Part shown: positions 54,700 through 61,677 of the stretch, one piece after another | Layout of the letters: each line of letters starts with the position of its first letter | How positions within the stretch are numbered: position 1 is the first letter of the stretch | NCBI GenBank assembly: GCA_004293045.1 | Contig: RDXY01000003.1 | Coordinates: forward strand, 19,018 to 83,017 | Direction: 5' to 3' | Source of the DNA: Flavobacteriia bacterium | GTDB taxonomy: Bacteria; Bacteroidota; Bacteroidia; Flavobacteriales; Flavobacteriaceae | Length of the DNA: 64,000 bases | The notes under the pieces: generated by a model | What the model was told of the DNA's origin: nothing | The model's input: only the letters and a program-made list of their open reading frames with translations | The model's database searches: none | Made by a program: the position numbers and the translations under genes

Positions 54700-55169
54700 A
54701 ATAAACTTTCTTGTTTGATTGGATTTTCATGATCTAGCAACCATTTTTTTCTCCATAATCCACCGGCATACCCTGTTAAAGATCCATTGGAGCCAATAAC
54801 CCTATGGCAAGGAATCACAATCCAAAGTGGATTTTTCCCATTTGCATTGGCTACGGCCCTAATGGCTTTTGGATCCCCAAGTTTATTAGTTATTTTTTGA
54901 TACGATTCTGTTTTTCCGTAAGGTATTTTCAGTAATTCATTCCAGACTTTTTTTTGAAAATCTGTCCCTTTTGGATTTATTTTAAATTGAAATTCGGTTC
55001 GATTCCCTTCAAAATATTCTTTTAACTGTATGACCACTTCTGAAAATAATTGAGGAATCGTTTCAGATAATTCTATTTCTTCAGAAGTAACAGAGATTTT
55101 AGAAACGCCATAACTATTTCCTTCAATACAAACAAAGCCTAAAGGACTATTAATTACTATTTTTTCCAT
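54696..55169 (-). CDS. ogt: Methylated-DNA-protein cysteine methyltransferase
   Basis: The 157-residue suicide repair protein takes alkyl groups off O6-guanine. The acceptor Cys lies in IVIPCHRVIGSNGSLTGYAGGLWRKKWLLDHE, the full family signature. The N-terminal domain is short, as in Ogt. The helix-turn-helix recognition region is DFQKKVWNELLKIPYGKTESYQKI and AIRAVANANGKNP. It reads convergently against the subtilase gene and has a terminator of the upstream gene directly before it. Confidence 0.95.
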   Translation of the reverse strand: MEKIVINSPLGFVCIEGNSYGVSKISVTSEEIELSETIPQLFSEVVIQLKEYFEGNRTEFQFKINPKGTDFQKKVWNELLKIPYGKTESYQKITNKLGDPKAIRAVANANGKNPLWIVIPCHRVIGSNGSLTGYAGGLWRKKWLLDHENPIKQESLF

Positions 55170-55202
55170 AAAAAAATCCCGATAAGTAAAATCTTATCGG
55201 GA
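55170..55202 (-). terminator. Terminator of the DUF1573 gene
   Basis: Perfect 10-bp stem TCCCGATAAG/CTTATCGGGA (55177-55202) followed on the minus strand by a T-run ending at 55170, immediately before the ogt ATG. Confidence 0.85.
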
Positions 55203-55225
55203 CTAATATATAAATAATATTTTTA

Positions 55226-55678
55226 TTATTTAGAAGCGGGTGCTGCCACAGCAGGAGCTTCATTAACTTTAACGGTTCCTTTAATTGTAATCGTCTTTGG
55301 AATGGTATTTTCTTCACTTGTAGTTACCGTAACTGTTTTGTGAAAAGCACCACCTGCAGCCGCATTATAAGTAGCTGTTACTGTTCCTTTTTCTCCTGGT
55401 TTGATAGCTGTTTTTGTGTAATTAGTAGCTGTACATCCGCAAGACGCTTTTACGTCCTTTAAAGTAACATCTTTGTTGGTTGTGTTTGTAAAAGTAAACT
55501 CATAAGAAACTGGTTTTCCTTGTTCAATAGTACCAAATTCGTGCGTTTCTTTTTCCCATTTCAATTGAGAGGGTGTTTGTGGAGCAGCTGGAGTAGCTAC
55601 TGCAGCTGGAGCAGCAGTTTGAGCCAATGAAAGTGAACCCATGAATAATGCTACTGCAAGTAATTTTACTGTTTTCAT
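55226..55678 (-). CDS. DUF1573-domain exported protein
   Basis: The 150-residue protein has a signal peptide (MKTVKLLAVALFMGSLSLAQ), an Ala/Pro-rich spacer and one Ig-like DUF1573 domain: LKWEKETHEFGTIEQGKPVSYEFTFTNTTNKDVTLKDVKASCGCTATNYTKTAIKPGEKGTVTATYN. The ASCGCT element is the family hallmark. Location is periplasmic or at the cell surface; function unknown. A TACATTTG box on the minus strand (55722-55715) may be its -7 element. Confidence 0.9.
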   Translation of the reverse strand: MKTVKLLAVALFMGSLSLAQTAAPAAVATPAAPQTPSQLKWEKETHEFGTIEQGKPVSYEFTFTNTTNKDVTLKDVKASCGCTATNYTKTAIKPGEKGTVTATYNAAAGGAFHKTVTVTTSEENTIPKTITIKGTVKVNEAPAVAAPASK

Positions 55679-55835
55679 AATTATAATATTTAAATTAGTT
55701 GTTTATTAATAGTACAAATGTATTTATTTTTTTAATTAATGTTGTTAATCCTTTATATTTATTGTGTTAATGAGTTGTTAATGATTAATTTCGCTTTAAA
55801 ATTTATCTTAATATCGTTAAAAATATAGAAAATAA

Positions 55836-57107
55836 ATGAAACTATCTAAATTTAATATTGTCATCATAATCGGATTTCTTGCCATTGTAGGAGTCATTAT
55901 TATGCAATTATTTTTGATAAACAACGCCCATAAATTAGCGAAAAAAGATACAGAAGACAAAATATTTTTTGCTTTACAAGACGTGTTAGAAAAACTATAT
56001 AAAGATAACTTAACCGGTTTATTAGTTTCCAATCAGGTAGAAAAAGTGTCTGGAAATTATTTTACCGTTAATGTAAACTATGAATTTGAAAACACCATTT
56101 TAGAACATTATTTAATTTCAGAATTTGAAAAAAACAATTTAGATGTTGATTTTGAATATGCGGTATATAATTGCTCATCTGATAAAATGGCGTTTAGCAA
56201 CCACATCAATAGTAATGGAAAAAAAGAGCCAATTAAATGTCCAAATTGTTTTACGAAAAATCCAGACTATACCTATTATTTTGCCATTCGATTTCCAGAT
56301 ATTGAACAAAATTATTTTAAGAATTTAAATCAATATTGGATTTTTACTACCGTTTTGTTTCTAGTTTTAATTATTTATGTCTATTCCGTTGTCCTTATGT
56401 TAAAACAAAAAAAATATACCGAATTACAAAAAGATTTTATCAATAATATGTCGCATGAATTTAAAACACCATTAGCCTCAATATTAATTGCTTCAAATTA
56501 TGTTAAAGAACAAAACGAAATAAAAGAAAATCCGAAACTGAAAAAATATAATCAAATAGTCGTCAATCAAACCAATAAACTAAATGAACATATTGAAAAA
56601 ATATTATATGTAGCTAAAACCGAAAGCAAACAAATGCTTATTGATAAAACTAAGTTTGAATTGATGCCTGTTTTAGACTTAGTGAAAGACAATATTTTAT
56701 TAAAATATGATAAAGAAATCGCTATCAATATAATAGTTACAAAGAAAATTGTTTTAAAAGCAGATGAATTTCATTTGTACAATATTTTATTCAATTTAGT
56801 AGATAATGCCGTAAAATATTCTGAACCTTCTCCTAAAATTGAAATTATCATTAACCAAATAAACCAACAACTTTCTATTCAGATTAAAGATAATGGTTGT
56901 GGAATTCCACCTAAAGATTTACCTTTTGTTTTTGATAAATTTTATAGAGTATCTCGCCAAGACATAAAAAATATTGAAGGTTTTGGCATTGGTTTATCGT
57001 ATGTGAAAAAGATTTGCGACTTACATCGTTGGAAAATAACCATCGCTAATAATTCGGATAAAGGAATTGTGGTTACGATTATAATTAATCAAAAAGATTA
57101 TGAGTAA
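55836..57107 (+). CDS. Sensor histidine kinase
   Basis: The 423-residue membrane kinase has TM1 at about 9-29, a periplasmic domain (30-167), TM2 at about 168-188, and a HisKA domain with phospho-acceptor His207 (NNMSHEFKTPLASI). The HATPase domain has the N box NILFNLVDNAVKYSE, then DNGCGIPPKDLPFVFDKFYR and GFGIGLSYVKKICDLH. No HAMP domain is evident. The periplasmic part contains Cys113 and a CPNC motif (Cys135, Cys138). It overlaps the response-regulator gene by eight nt, so they form a two-component pair. Confidence 0.93.
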   Translation: MKLSKFNIVIIIGFLAIVGVIIMQLFLINNAHKLAKKDTEDKIFFALQDVLEKLYKDNLTGLLVSNQVEKVSGNYFTVNVNYEFENTILEHYLISEFEKNNLDVDFEYAVYNCSSDKMAFSNHINSNGKKEPIKCPNCFTKNPDYTYYFAIRFPDIEQNYFKNLNQYWIFTTVLFLVLIIYVYSVVLMLKQKKYTELQKDFINNMSHEFKTPLASILIASNYVKEQNEIKENPKLKKYNQIVVNQTNKLNEHIEKILYVAKTESKQMLIDKTKFELMPVLDLVKDNILLKYDKEIAINIIVTKKIVLKADEFHLYNILFNLVDNAVKYSEPSPKIEIIINQINQQLSIQIKDNGCGIPPKDLPFVFDKFYRVSRQDIKNIEGFGIGLSYVKKICDLHRWKITIANNSDKGIVVTIIINQKDYE

Positions 57108-57786
57108 AAAGAAAGTTTTATATATTGAAGACGAGGAAACGCTTGCGTTTTTAACTGTTGATAATTTAGAACAACATTTTGATGTGACGCATTGTACCAA
57201 TGGTAAAATAGGTTTAGATCTGTTTTGCAAAAACCAATTTGACATTGTGGTTGCTGACATTATGATGCCTGAAATGGATGGATTTGAATTGGCAACCGAA
57301 ATCAGGAAACGCAATCAAGAAATTCCAATTATTTTTTTATCGGCGAAAACGATGAAAGAAGATCGTATTAAAGGGTTGAAACTTGGTGCTGATGATTATT
57401 TAGTGAAACCGTATTCGATTGAAGAACTAATTTTGAAAATGGAAGTCTTTTTACATCGCAGTCAAAAAAACACAGAAAGAAAAATAAAAACCTATTCATT
57501 TGCTAATTTTATTTTTGAACCAGAAAATTATTTAATCAAAAACGAAACTACAAAAATAACACTCACAGAACGCGAAGCACAATTACTAAAACTGTTTTTA
57601 GACAACCCAAACACCGTATTAAAACGAGAAAAAATACTTATGGAACTTTGGGGTTCGGACGATTATTTTTTAGGCAGAAGTTTAGATGTTTTTATTTCCA
57701 GATTACGAAAAATAATAAAAGAAACGCCAACTTTAGCTATTGAAAATATTCCGAGAGTGGGTTTTAAATGGGTAAGTGAAAAATAA
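57100..57786 (+). CDS. OmpR/PhoB-type response regulator
   Basis: The 228-residue regulator has a receiver domain with acidic pocket IEDEE, phospho-acceptor Asp53 (IVVADIMMPEMDGFEL), Ser81 and Lys103 (LVKPYSIEEL). The winged-helix DNA-binding domain (about 130-226) has LTEREAQLLKLFLDNPNTVLKREKILMELWG and RSLDVFISRLRKIIKE ... NIPRVGFKWV. It is translationally coupled to the kinase upstream. Targets are not visible from the window. Confidence 0.95.
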   Translation: MSKKKVLYIEDEETLAFLTVDNLEQHFDVTHCTNGKIGLDLFCKNQFDIVVADIMMPEMDGFELATEIRKRNQEIPIIFLSAKTMKEDRIKGLKLGADDYLVKPYSIEELILKMEVFLHRSQKNTERKIKTYSFANFIFEPENYLIKNETTKITLTEREAQLLKLFLDNPNTVLKREKILMELWGSDDYFLGRSLDVFISRLRKIIKETPTLAIENIPRVGFKWVSEK

Positions 57787-57799
57787 AATATATAGCTAA

Positions 57800-58363
57800 T
57801 TACTCCTTTTTGTCTACATGCAAAGCGTCAGAAACTTTTTGTTTTTCAGGGGTTTCTTTTGTTCTTTCTTTTACCACATCGTACCATTTTTCTAGGTTTG
57901 GCGACATAAATTTAGAAACTTCTTGTACAGGCTTATAAAAAAGAGATTTGTTTAAGGTTTCTTCTTTTACCAACACACTATTACTATTTATTTTTTGAAG
58001 TAAATTCAGTAAAACACCCAACATTAAAACGGTTTTAAGTATACTAAAAACTGCGCCACCTAACTTATTTAGCCAACCTAAATAGGCAAAACTGGCGATA
58101 CTGGTAAAAAATTTTGCTAATAAATGAATGGCAATAAGTACTAAAATAAAAGTAATGGCAAAAGCAATAATTTCAATATATTTCGGATTGGTTTTTATTT
58201 TTTCTTCTAAAGCCAATCGGACAATGTGCGAAAATTTTATAGCTACAAAAATGCCTACAATTAAAGAACTGAAAGAGGCTATTTCTACAAAAAGACCATT
58301 TTTTAAACCATTATAAATACTGTATCCTAATAAGACGGCAAAAACAATATCAATAAATTCCAT
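57800..58363 (-). CDS. CvpA-family membrane protein
   Basis: The 187-residue protein has four hydrophobic helices: about 2-20, 26-46, 64-86 and 100-122. The start MEFIDIVFAVLLGYSIYNGLKNGLFVEIASFSSLIVGIFVA matches CvpA (colicin V production) proteins. The C-terminal third is a soluble, charged tail (KFMSPNLEKWYDVVKERTKETPEKQ). CvpA is tied to envelope integrity in other bacteria. It is divergent from the gene at 58440. Confidence 0.88.
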   Translation of the reverse strand: MEFIDIVFAVLLGYSIYNGLKNGLFVEIASFSSLIVGIFVAIKFSHIVRLALEEKIKTNPKYIEIIAFAITFILVLIAIHLLAKFFTSIASFAYLGWLNKLGGAVFSILKTVLMLGVLLNLLQKINSNSVLVKEETLNKSLFYKPVQEVSKFMSPNLEKWYDVVKERTKETPEKQKVSDALHVDKKE

Positions 58364-58414
58364 AAATTATATATTTTTATAAAAACAAAACTACAAAATG
58401 CAAACCTCAAATAC

Positions 58415-58422
58415 TATCTTTG
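58415..58422 (+). promoter_or_regulatory. -7 element of the gene at 58440
   Basis: TATCTTTG, consensus, 17 nt before the ATG; no TTG at the expected distance. Confidence 0.5.
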
Positions 58423-58439
58423 TAAAAAACAAAATCTAA

Positions 58440-58796
58440 ATGTCAAGAGATATACAATTAAAAGAACGTTGGGAAAAAGTAGTAACTTTTTTATCTGAAA
58501 AATTTGCCGATGGTGAAGTATTAGATTTAGATGCCATAATTTATTTAATTGGCGTGCAAGAATTAGGCAAAATAAATATAGAATTTAAAAAAGACGAAAA
58601 AGTTAACCTAATGCATATTGCTATTTGTAAGCTATTAGAACCATACGGATATTACGAATTTGAATTTTTTGATAAAGAAGGCTGGCCTCATTATAAAGTA
58701 GTAAAAGAACTTCCAGCACTAAAAGCTGGAGAACAATCCGTTTTAATGAAAGACGCCATTGTAAATTATTTTTTAGAAAAAGAGATTATTGAGTAA
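58440..58796 (+). CDS. Conserved soluble protein of unknown function
   Basis: The 118-residue protein begins MSRDIQLKERWEKVVTFLSEKFADGEVLDLDAIIYLIGVQELG and has an alternating helix-strand pattern with a central FKKDEKVNLMHIAICKLLEPYGYYEFEFFDKEGWPHY segment. I do not know a named function. I believe similar proteins are common in Bacteroidota, but I cannot check that here. It is acidic and has no signal or membrane segment, so it should be cytoplasmic. The next gene is pheS, 134 nt further, with a word repeat between. Confidence 0.75.
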   Translation: MSRDIQLKERWEKVVTFLSEKFADGEVLDLDAIIYLIGVQELGKINIEFKKDEKVNLMHIAICKLLEPYGYYEFEFFDKEGWPHYKVVKELPALKAGEQSVLMKDAIVNYFLEKEIIE

Positions 58797-58882
58797 CTAG
58801 TAATAAGTAAAGAGGCACTAGTGAAAACCTTTAAATTAAACTTGCGAATCCTTTTTACTGTTCACTAATTACTTTTTTATAG
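58797..58882. repeat. Imperfect inverted word repeat before pheS (site C)
   Basis: Left arm words ACTAGTAATAAGTAAAG and CACTAGTGAAAA (58797-58826). The right arm (58851-58882), read on minus, gives AAAAAAGTAATTAGTGAACA and GTAAAAAG. Shared words are AGTAA-TAGT and TAGTGAA. Confidence 0.55.
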
Positions 58883-58902
58883 ACTAATCGCTAAAAAATA
58901 CA

Positions 58903-58910
58903 TAAATTTG
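58903..58910 (+). promoter_or_regulatory. -7 element of pheS
   Basis: TAAATTTG, 20 nt before the ATG at 58931. Confidence 0.5.
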
Positions 58911-58930
58911 CAGACTATTACCTTTTTATA

Positions 58931-59950
58931 ATGATAAACAAGATAAAACAACATATTGAAGAAGCTAAAGCGTTCCAAACTGAAGACAAAAGTACTTTAG
59001 AAGAATTTCGTATTAAATACTTAGGAAGTAAAGGTTTGCTGAAAGATTTTTTTGCCGAATTCAAAAACGTCCCTAACGAACAAAAGAAAGAATTTGGTCA
59101 GGTAGTTAATGAGTTGAAAAACACGGCAGAAGAGAAAGTAAAAACCATTCAGGAAGTTTTGGAGTCTAAAACAGAATCGGTACCGCTTTTTGGCGATTTG
59201 TCTCGCCCAGGAAATCCTATTCATATTGGTTCTCGTCATCCAATTTCTTTGGTCAAAAATCAAATTTTAGATGTTTTTTCAACCATTGGTTTTAACGTAT
59301 CTGAAGGTCCAGAAATTGAAGACGATTGGCATAACTTTACCGCATTAAATTTACCAGAATACCATCCCGCACGTGACATGCAGGATACGTTTTTTATACA
59401 AACCAATCCCGATGTTTTGTTACGTACGCATACCTCATCTGTACAAGTACGTTATATGGAAAACCACAAACCGCCTATCAGAACCATTTCTCCTGGAAGA
59501 GTGTTCCGTAACGAAGCCATTTCGTCTCGTTCGCATTGTATTTTTCATCAAGTAGAAGGGTTATATATTGATAAAAATGTATCGTTTGCCGATTTAAAAC
59601 AAACGCTATTATATTTTACTAAAGAAATGTTCGGGAAATCTAAAATCAGATTGCGTCCGTCTTACTTTCCCTTTACAGAACCAAGTGCGGAAGTTGATAT
59701 TTATTGGGGTTTGAAAACAGAAACCGATTACCGAATTACAAAAGGAACAGGCTGGTTAGAAATTATGGGTTGTGGCATGGTTGATCCGAATGTGTTGAAA
59801 AACTGTGGTATTGACCCTAACGAATATACGGGTTACGCCTTCGGTATGGGAATCGAAAGAATTGCTATGTTATTATACCAAATTGGCGATATTAGAATGT
59901 TTTATGAAAACGATGTTCGTTTCTTAGAACAATTTAAGTCAAGTTTATAA
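58931..59950 (+). CDS. pheS: Phenylalanyl-tRNA synthetase alpha subunit
   Basis: The 339-residue catalytic subunit pairs with PheT to charge tRNA-Phe. An N-terminal coiled coil (about 1-85) precedes the class II core: HPISLVKNQILDVFSTIGFNVSEGPEIEDDWHNFTALNLPEYHPARDMQDTFF, motif 2 RTISPGRVFRNEAISSRSHCIFHQVEG and motif 3 GYAFGMGIERIAMLLYQIGDIRMFYENDVRFLEQF. pheT is not next to it, as in many Bacteroidota. A strong terminator follows directly. Confidence 0.97.
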   Translation: MINKIKQHIEEAKAFQTEDKSTLEEFRIKYLGSKGLLKDFFAEFKNVPNEQKKEFGQVVNELKNTAEEKVKTIQEVLESKTESVPLFGDLSRPGNPIHIGSRHPISLVKNQILDVFSTIGFNVSEGPEIEDDWHNFTALNLPEYHPARDMQDTFFIQTNPDVLLRTHTSSVQVRYMENHKPPIRTISPGRVFRNEAISSRSHCIFHQVEGLYIDKNVSFADLKQTLLYFTKEMFGKSKIRLRPSYFPFTEPSAEVDIYWGLKTETDYRITKGTGWLEIMGCGMVDPNVLKNCGIDPNEYTGYAFGMGIERIAMLLYQIGDIRMFYENDVRFLEQFKSSL

Positions 59951-59953
59951 AAT

Positions 59954-59982
59954 AAAAAATCCCGATAATCTCGGGATTTTTT
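59954..59982. terminator. Bidirectional terminator after pheS
   Basis: Perfect 12-bp stem AAAAAATCCCGA/TCGGGATTTTTT with a 5-nt loop. It serves pheS (+) and the SnoaL-like gene (-). Confidence 0.88.
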
Positions 59983-59996
59983 TTGTGAATTTGTTT

Positions 59997-60479
59997 TTAT
60001 TTTAAGACCCCTAATTGTGTTAAAAAACTCATATTATCCATAAAATCTTGTTCTTCAACAATTTTTCCGTCTACAATTTTTGCTATTGTACAACCTTCAA
60101 TGTCAACTGTTTTTCCAGTAGGTTTAATACCTGCAAAATCCCCCGTGTGCGTACCTTTAAATTGCCAATGTTTCACTAATTTTTCGCCATCTGCAAACAT
60201 ACTTTTTACTGTAAATGATCTGTTTGAAAAACCTGTAACAAAACCAGAATAATAGGCTTTAGCATTTTTAATGCCTTTAATTTCAGGAACCGTATGCAGT
60301 ACAATTGTCTCCGCATAAGCCGTATCAAGTACATTAACTTTTCCTTCATTAATAACTTGATCCCATACTTTTGTATAAAAAGCTACATTCTTTTTGGATA
60401 CAGTTGCCATTTTATCGGCGTTTGACATACATGATGACAATGCAATAGTTACCAGAACTAACATTACTATTTTTTTCAT
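59997..60479 (-). CDS. SnoaL-like (ester-cyclase type) lipoprotein
   Basis: The 160-residue protein is a lipoprotein with lipobox ending IALSSC17. The remaining 140 residues have the NTF2/SnoaL fold pattern: KNVAFYTKVWDQVINEGKVNVLDTAYAETIVLHTVPEIKGIKNAKAYYSGF, HWQFKGTHTGDFAGIKPTGKTVDIEGCTIAKIVDGKIVEEQDFMDNMSFLTQLG. Such domains are common as small ligand-binding or cyclase enzymes. Cyclase activity is not implied, since many members lack known substrates. Anchored in the inner or outer membrane. Confidence 0.83.
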   Translation of the reverse strand: MKKIVMLVLVTIALSSCMSNADKMATVSKKNVAFYTKVWDQVINEGKVNVLDTAYAETIVLHTVPEIKGIKNAKAYYSGFVTGFSNRSFTVKSMFADGEKLVKHWQFKGTHTGDFAGIKPTGKTVDIEGCTIAKIVDGKIVEEQDFMDNMSFLTQLGVLK

Positions 60480-60608
60480 TTTTTTATATTTAAATTAATA
60501 AAGAAATCCAAATATATAAATATAACTGATTAAAAAACAATTAATTAGATAATTTTTCTCTTTTTTAGTAAACGCTTAATTTTAAAGTATATAAATTTTA
60601 TAATTCAT

Positions 60609-60616
60609 TACCTTTG
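60609..60616 (+). promoter_or_regulatory. -7 element of the 58-residue protein gene
   Basis: TACCTTTG, consensus, 24 nt before the ATG at 60641. Confidence 0.5.
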
Positions 60617-60640
60617 AAATACAACTAATTTAAAATTATT

Positions 60641-60817
60641 ATGGAAGAAAATAAGAATAAAAATTCCGGAATCGGGATAACTTTTGGTTGTTGTTTTGGA
60701 GTAGTTTTTGGGGCAGCCTTTGGAATTATTTCTGGGAATATTGCCACAGGTTCGGGATTGGGATTAGCTATAGGTGTTTTTATAGGAGCAATTTTCGACT
60801 TTAAAAATAGAAAATAA
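60641..60817 (+). CDS. Small glycine-zipper membrane protein (58 aa)
   Basis: An ATG at 60641 opens 58 sense codons. After a polar start (MEENKNKNSG) come two hydrophobic stretches rich in Gly at regular steps: IGITFGCCFGVVFGAAFGIISG and LGLAIGVFIGAIFDF, separated by NIATGSG, then a basic end (KNRK). This is a two-helix glycine-zipper hairpin. A consensus -7 box lies 24 nt upstream, which supports a real gene. Function unknown; small membrane or stress-related role is possible. Confidence 0.7.
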   Translation: MEENKNKNSGIGITFGCCFGVVFGAAFGIISGNIATGSGLGLAIGVFIGAIFDFKNRK

Positions 60818-60984
60818 AATACCTTTTTTTAAGAGTAGGAATATCAAAATAGGTTTATTAGGAAACACATTATTGATCGGTGCAATTAACTTGATTGACT
60901 GATAAACAGACCCACACATCTTGGAGAAAGTTACAATTTTAATACGAGGCTTGATTATTAAATAATAAAATATAGTGTTAATCT

Positions 60985-61332
60985 TTAATTTTGTTTAATG
61001 GAACGCAACCCAATAACTCTTCTGTCGTCAGAATCAGTAATTACAATATAAGGTTTAACCCCAGTTAATTTAATGTCATTCCCTTTCATTGCATATGCTT
61101 CTTGTTTCCAATCTGCAATAAAAATTTCTGTATTAACCGGTAAAGAATAAGACTTTATTTGGTCAGGATTAAGATTACTCACTCTTGTTTGAATTTTTCC
61201 ATCTGGAGTATAGATAATAAGAGAAAGATGATATATGTCTTTATAGTCATTTAAAAAGCTTATACTAATATTCTCTTGACCATAAGTTAATGGGGCAATT
61301 AAAAATGCTAAAAACAATATTGCTTTATTCAT
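60985..61332 (-). CDS. Small exported protein of unknown function
   Basis: The 115-residue protein starts MNKAILFLAFLIAPLTYGQENIS, a clear signal peptide with Gln at the mature start. The mature part is about 96 residues of beta-rich sequence (ISFLNDYKDIYHLSLIIYTPDGKIQTRVSNLNPDQIKSYSLPVNTEIFIADWKQEAYAMKGNDIKL) ending RRVIGLRSIKQN. I do not recognise a family. I take the ATG at 61332; the longer frame to 61395 would run into the terminator after the tRNA genes and is not credible. Confidence 0.65.
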   Translation of the reverse strand: MNKAILFLAFLIAPLTYGQENISISFLNDYKDIYHLSLIIYTPDGKIQTRVSNLNPDQIKSYSLPVNTEIFIADWKQEAYAMKGNDIKLTGVKPYIVITDSDDRRVIGLRSIKQN

Positions 61333-61382
61333 AGTTTGAATGTTATTTTTGTTTTTTCGGCAAAATCTAGTCAAAAAACAAA

Positions 61383-61410
61383 AAAAGTCCAACATTTCTG
61401 CTGGACTTTT
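61383..61410 (-). terminator. Terminator of the tRNA-Asn genes
   Basis: AAAAGTCCA/TGGACTTTT stem with a 10-nt loop. On the minus strand it follows the second tRNA directly and ends in a T-run. Confidence 0.75.
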
Positions 61411-61411
61411 G

Positions 61412-61485
61412 CTCCCTCTCTTGGGCTCGAACCAAGGACCCTCTGATTAACAGTCAGATGCTCTAACCAACTGAGCTAAGAAGGA
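61412..61485 (-). tRNA. tRNA-Asn (anticodon GTT)
   Basis: Read on the minus strand: acceptor TCCTTCT pairs with AGAGGGA, D arm with AGCTCAGTTGGTTAGAGC, anticodon loop CTGTTAA (GTT), T arm GGTTCGAGCC, discriminator G. CCA is not encoded. Identical to the copy at 61527-61600. Confidence 0.97.
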
Positions 61486-61526
61486 ATAACCTAATAGGTT
61501 AAGTATGTGTTCGCTAAAATTTTTTG

Positions 61527-61600
61527 CTCCCTCTCTTGGGCTCGAACCAAGGACCCTCTGATTAACAGTCAGATGCTCTAACCAACTGAGCTAAGAAGGA
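61527..61600 (-). tRNA. tRNA-Asn (anticodon GTT), second copy
   Basis: 74 nt, identical to the copy at 61412-61485 including the discriminator G. The two are 41 nt apart, and the spacer contains a 15-nt palindrome TAACCTAATAGGTTA (61487-61501) that may help processing. This copy is transcribed first. Confidence 0.97.
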
Positions 61601-61677
61601 AGTTGCCTGTTTATTTTAGCGAGTGCAAATATAATTGAATTTTTATTCTATCAAAAATATTTAAACACTTTTTTGTT

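Noticed and set aside
60818..60984. Possible degenerate gene between the 58-residue protein and the next gene
   Set aside because: A 20-residue stretch (IKIGLLGNTLLIGAINLID) can be read, but with no start, no longer context and no recognised relative. I see nothing else in this gap.
61333..61395. Longer N-terminus for the small exported protein
   Set aside because: It would overlap the tRNA terminator and bury the signal peptide; the ATG at 61332 places the signal at the start.
61412..61600. Direct repeat of about 75 nt with a 41-nt spacer, resembling a minimal repeat array
   Set aside because: Both repeats fold as tRNA-Asn. There are only two copies, and repeat length is far above CRISPR repeats.
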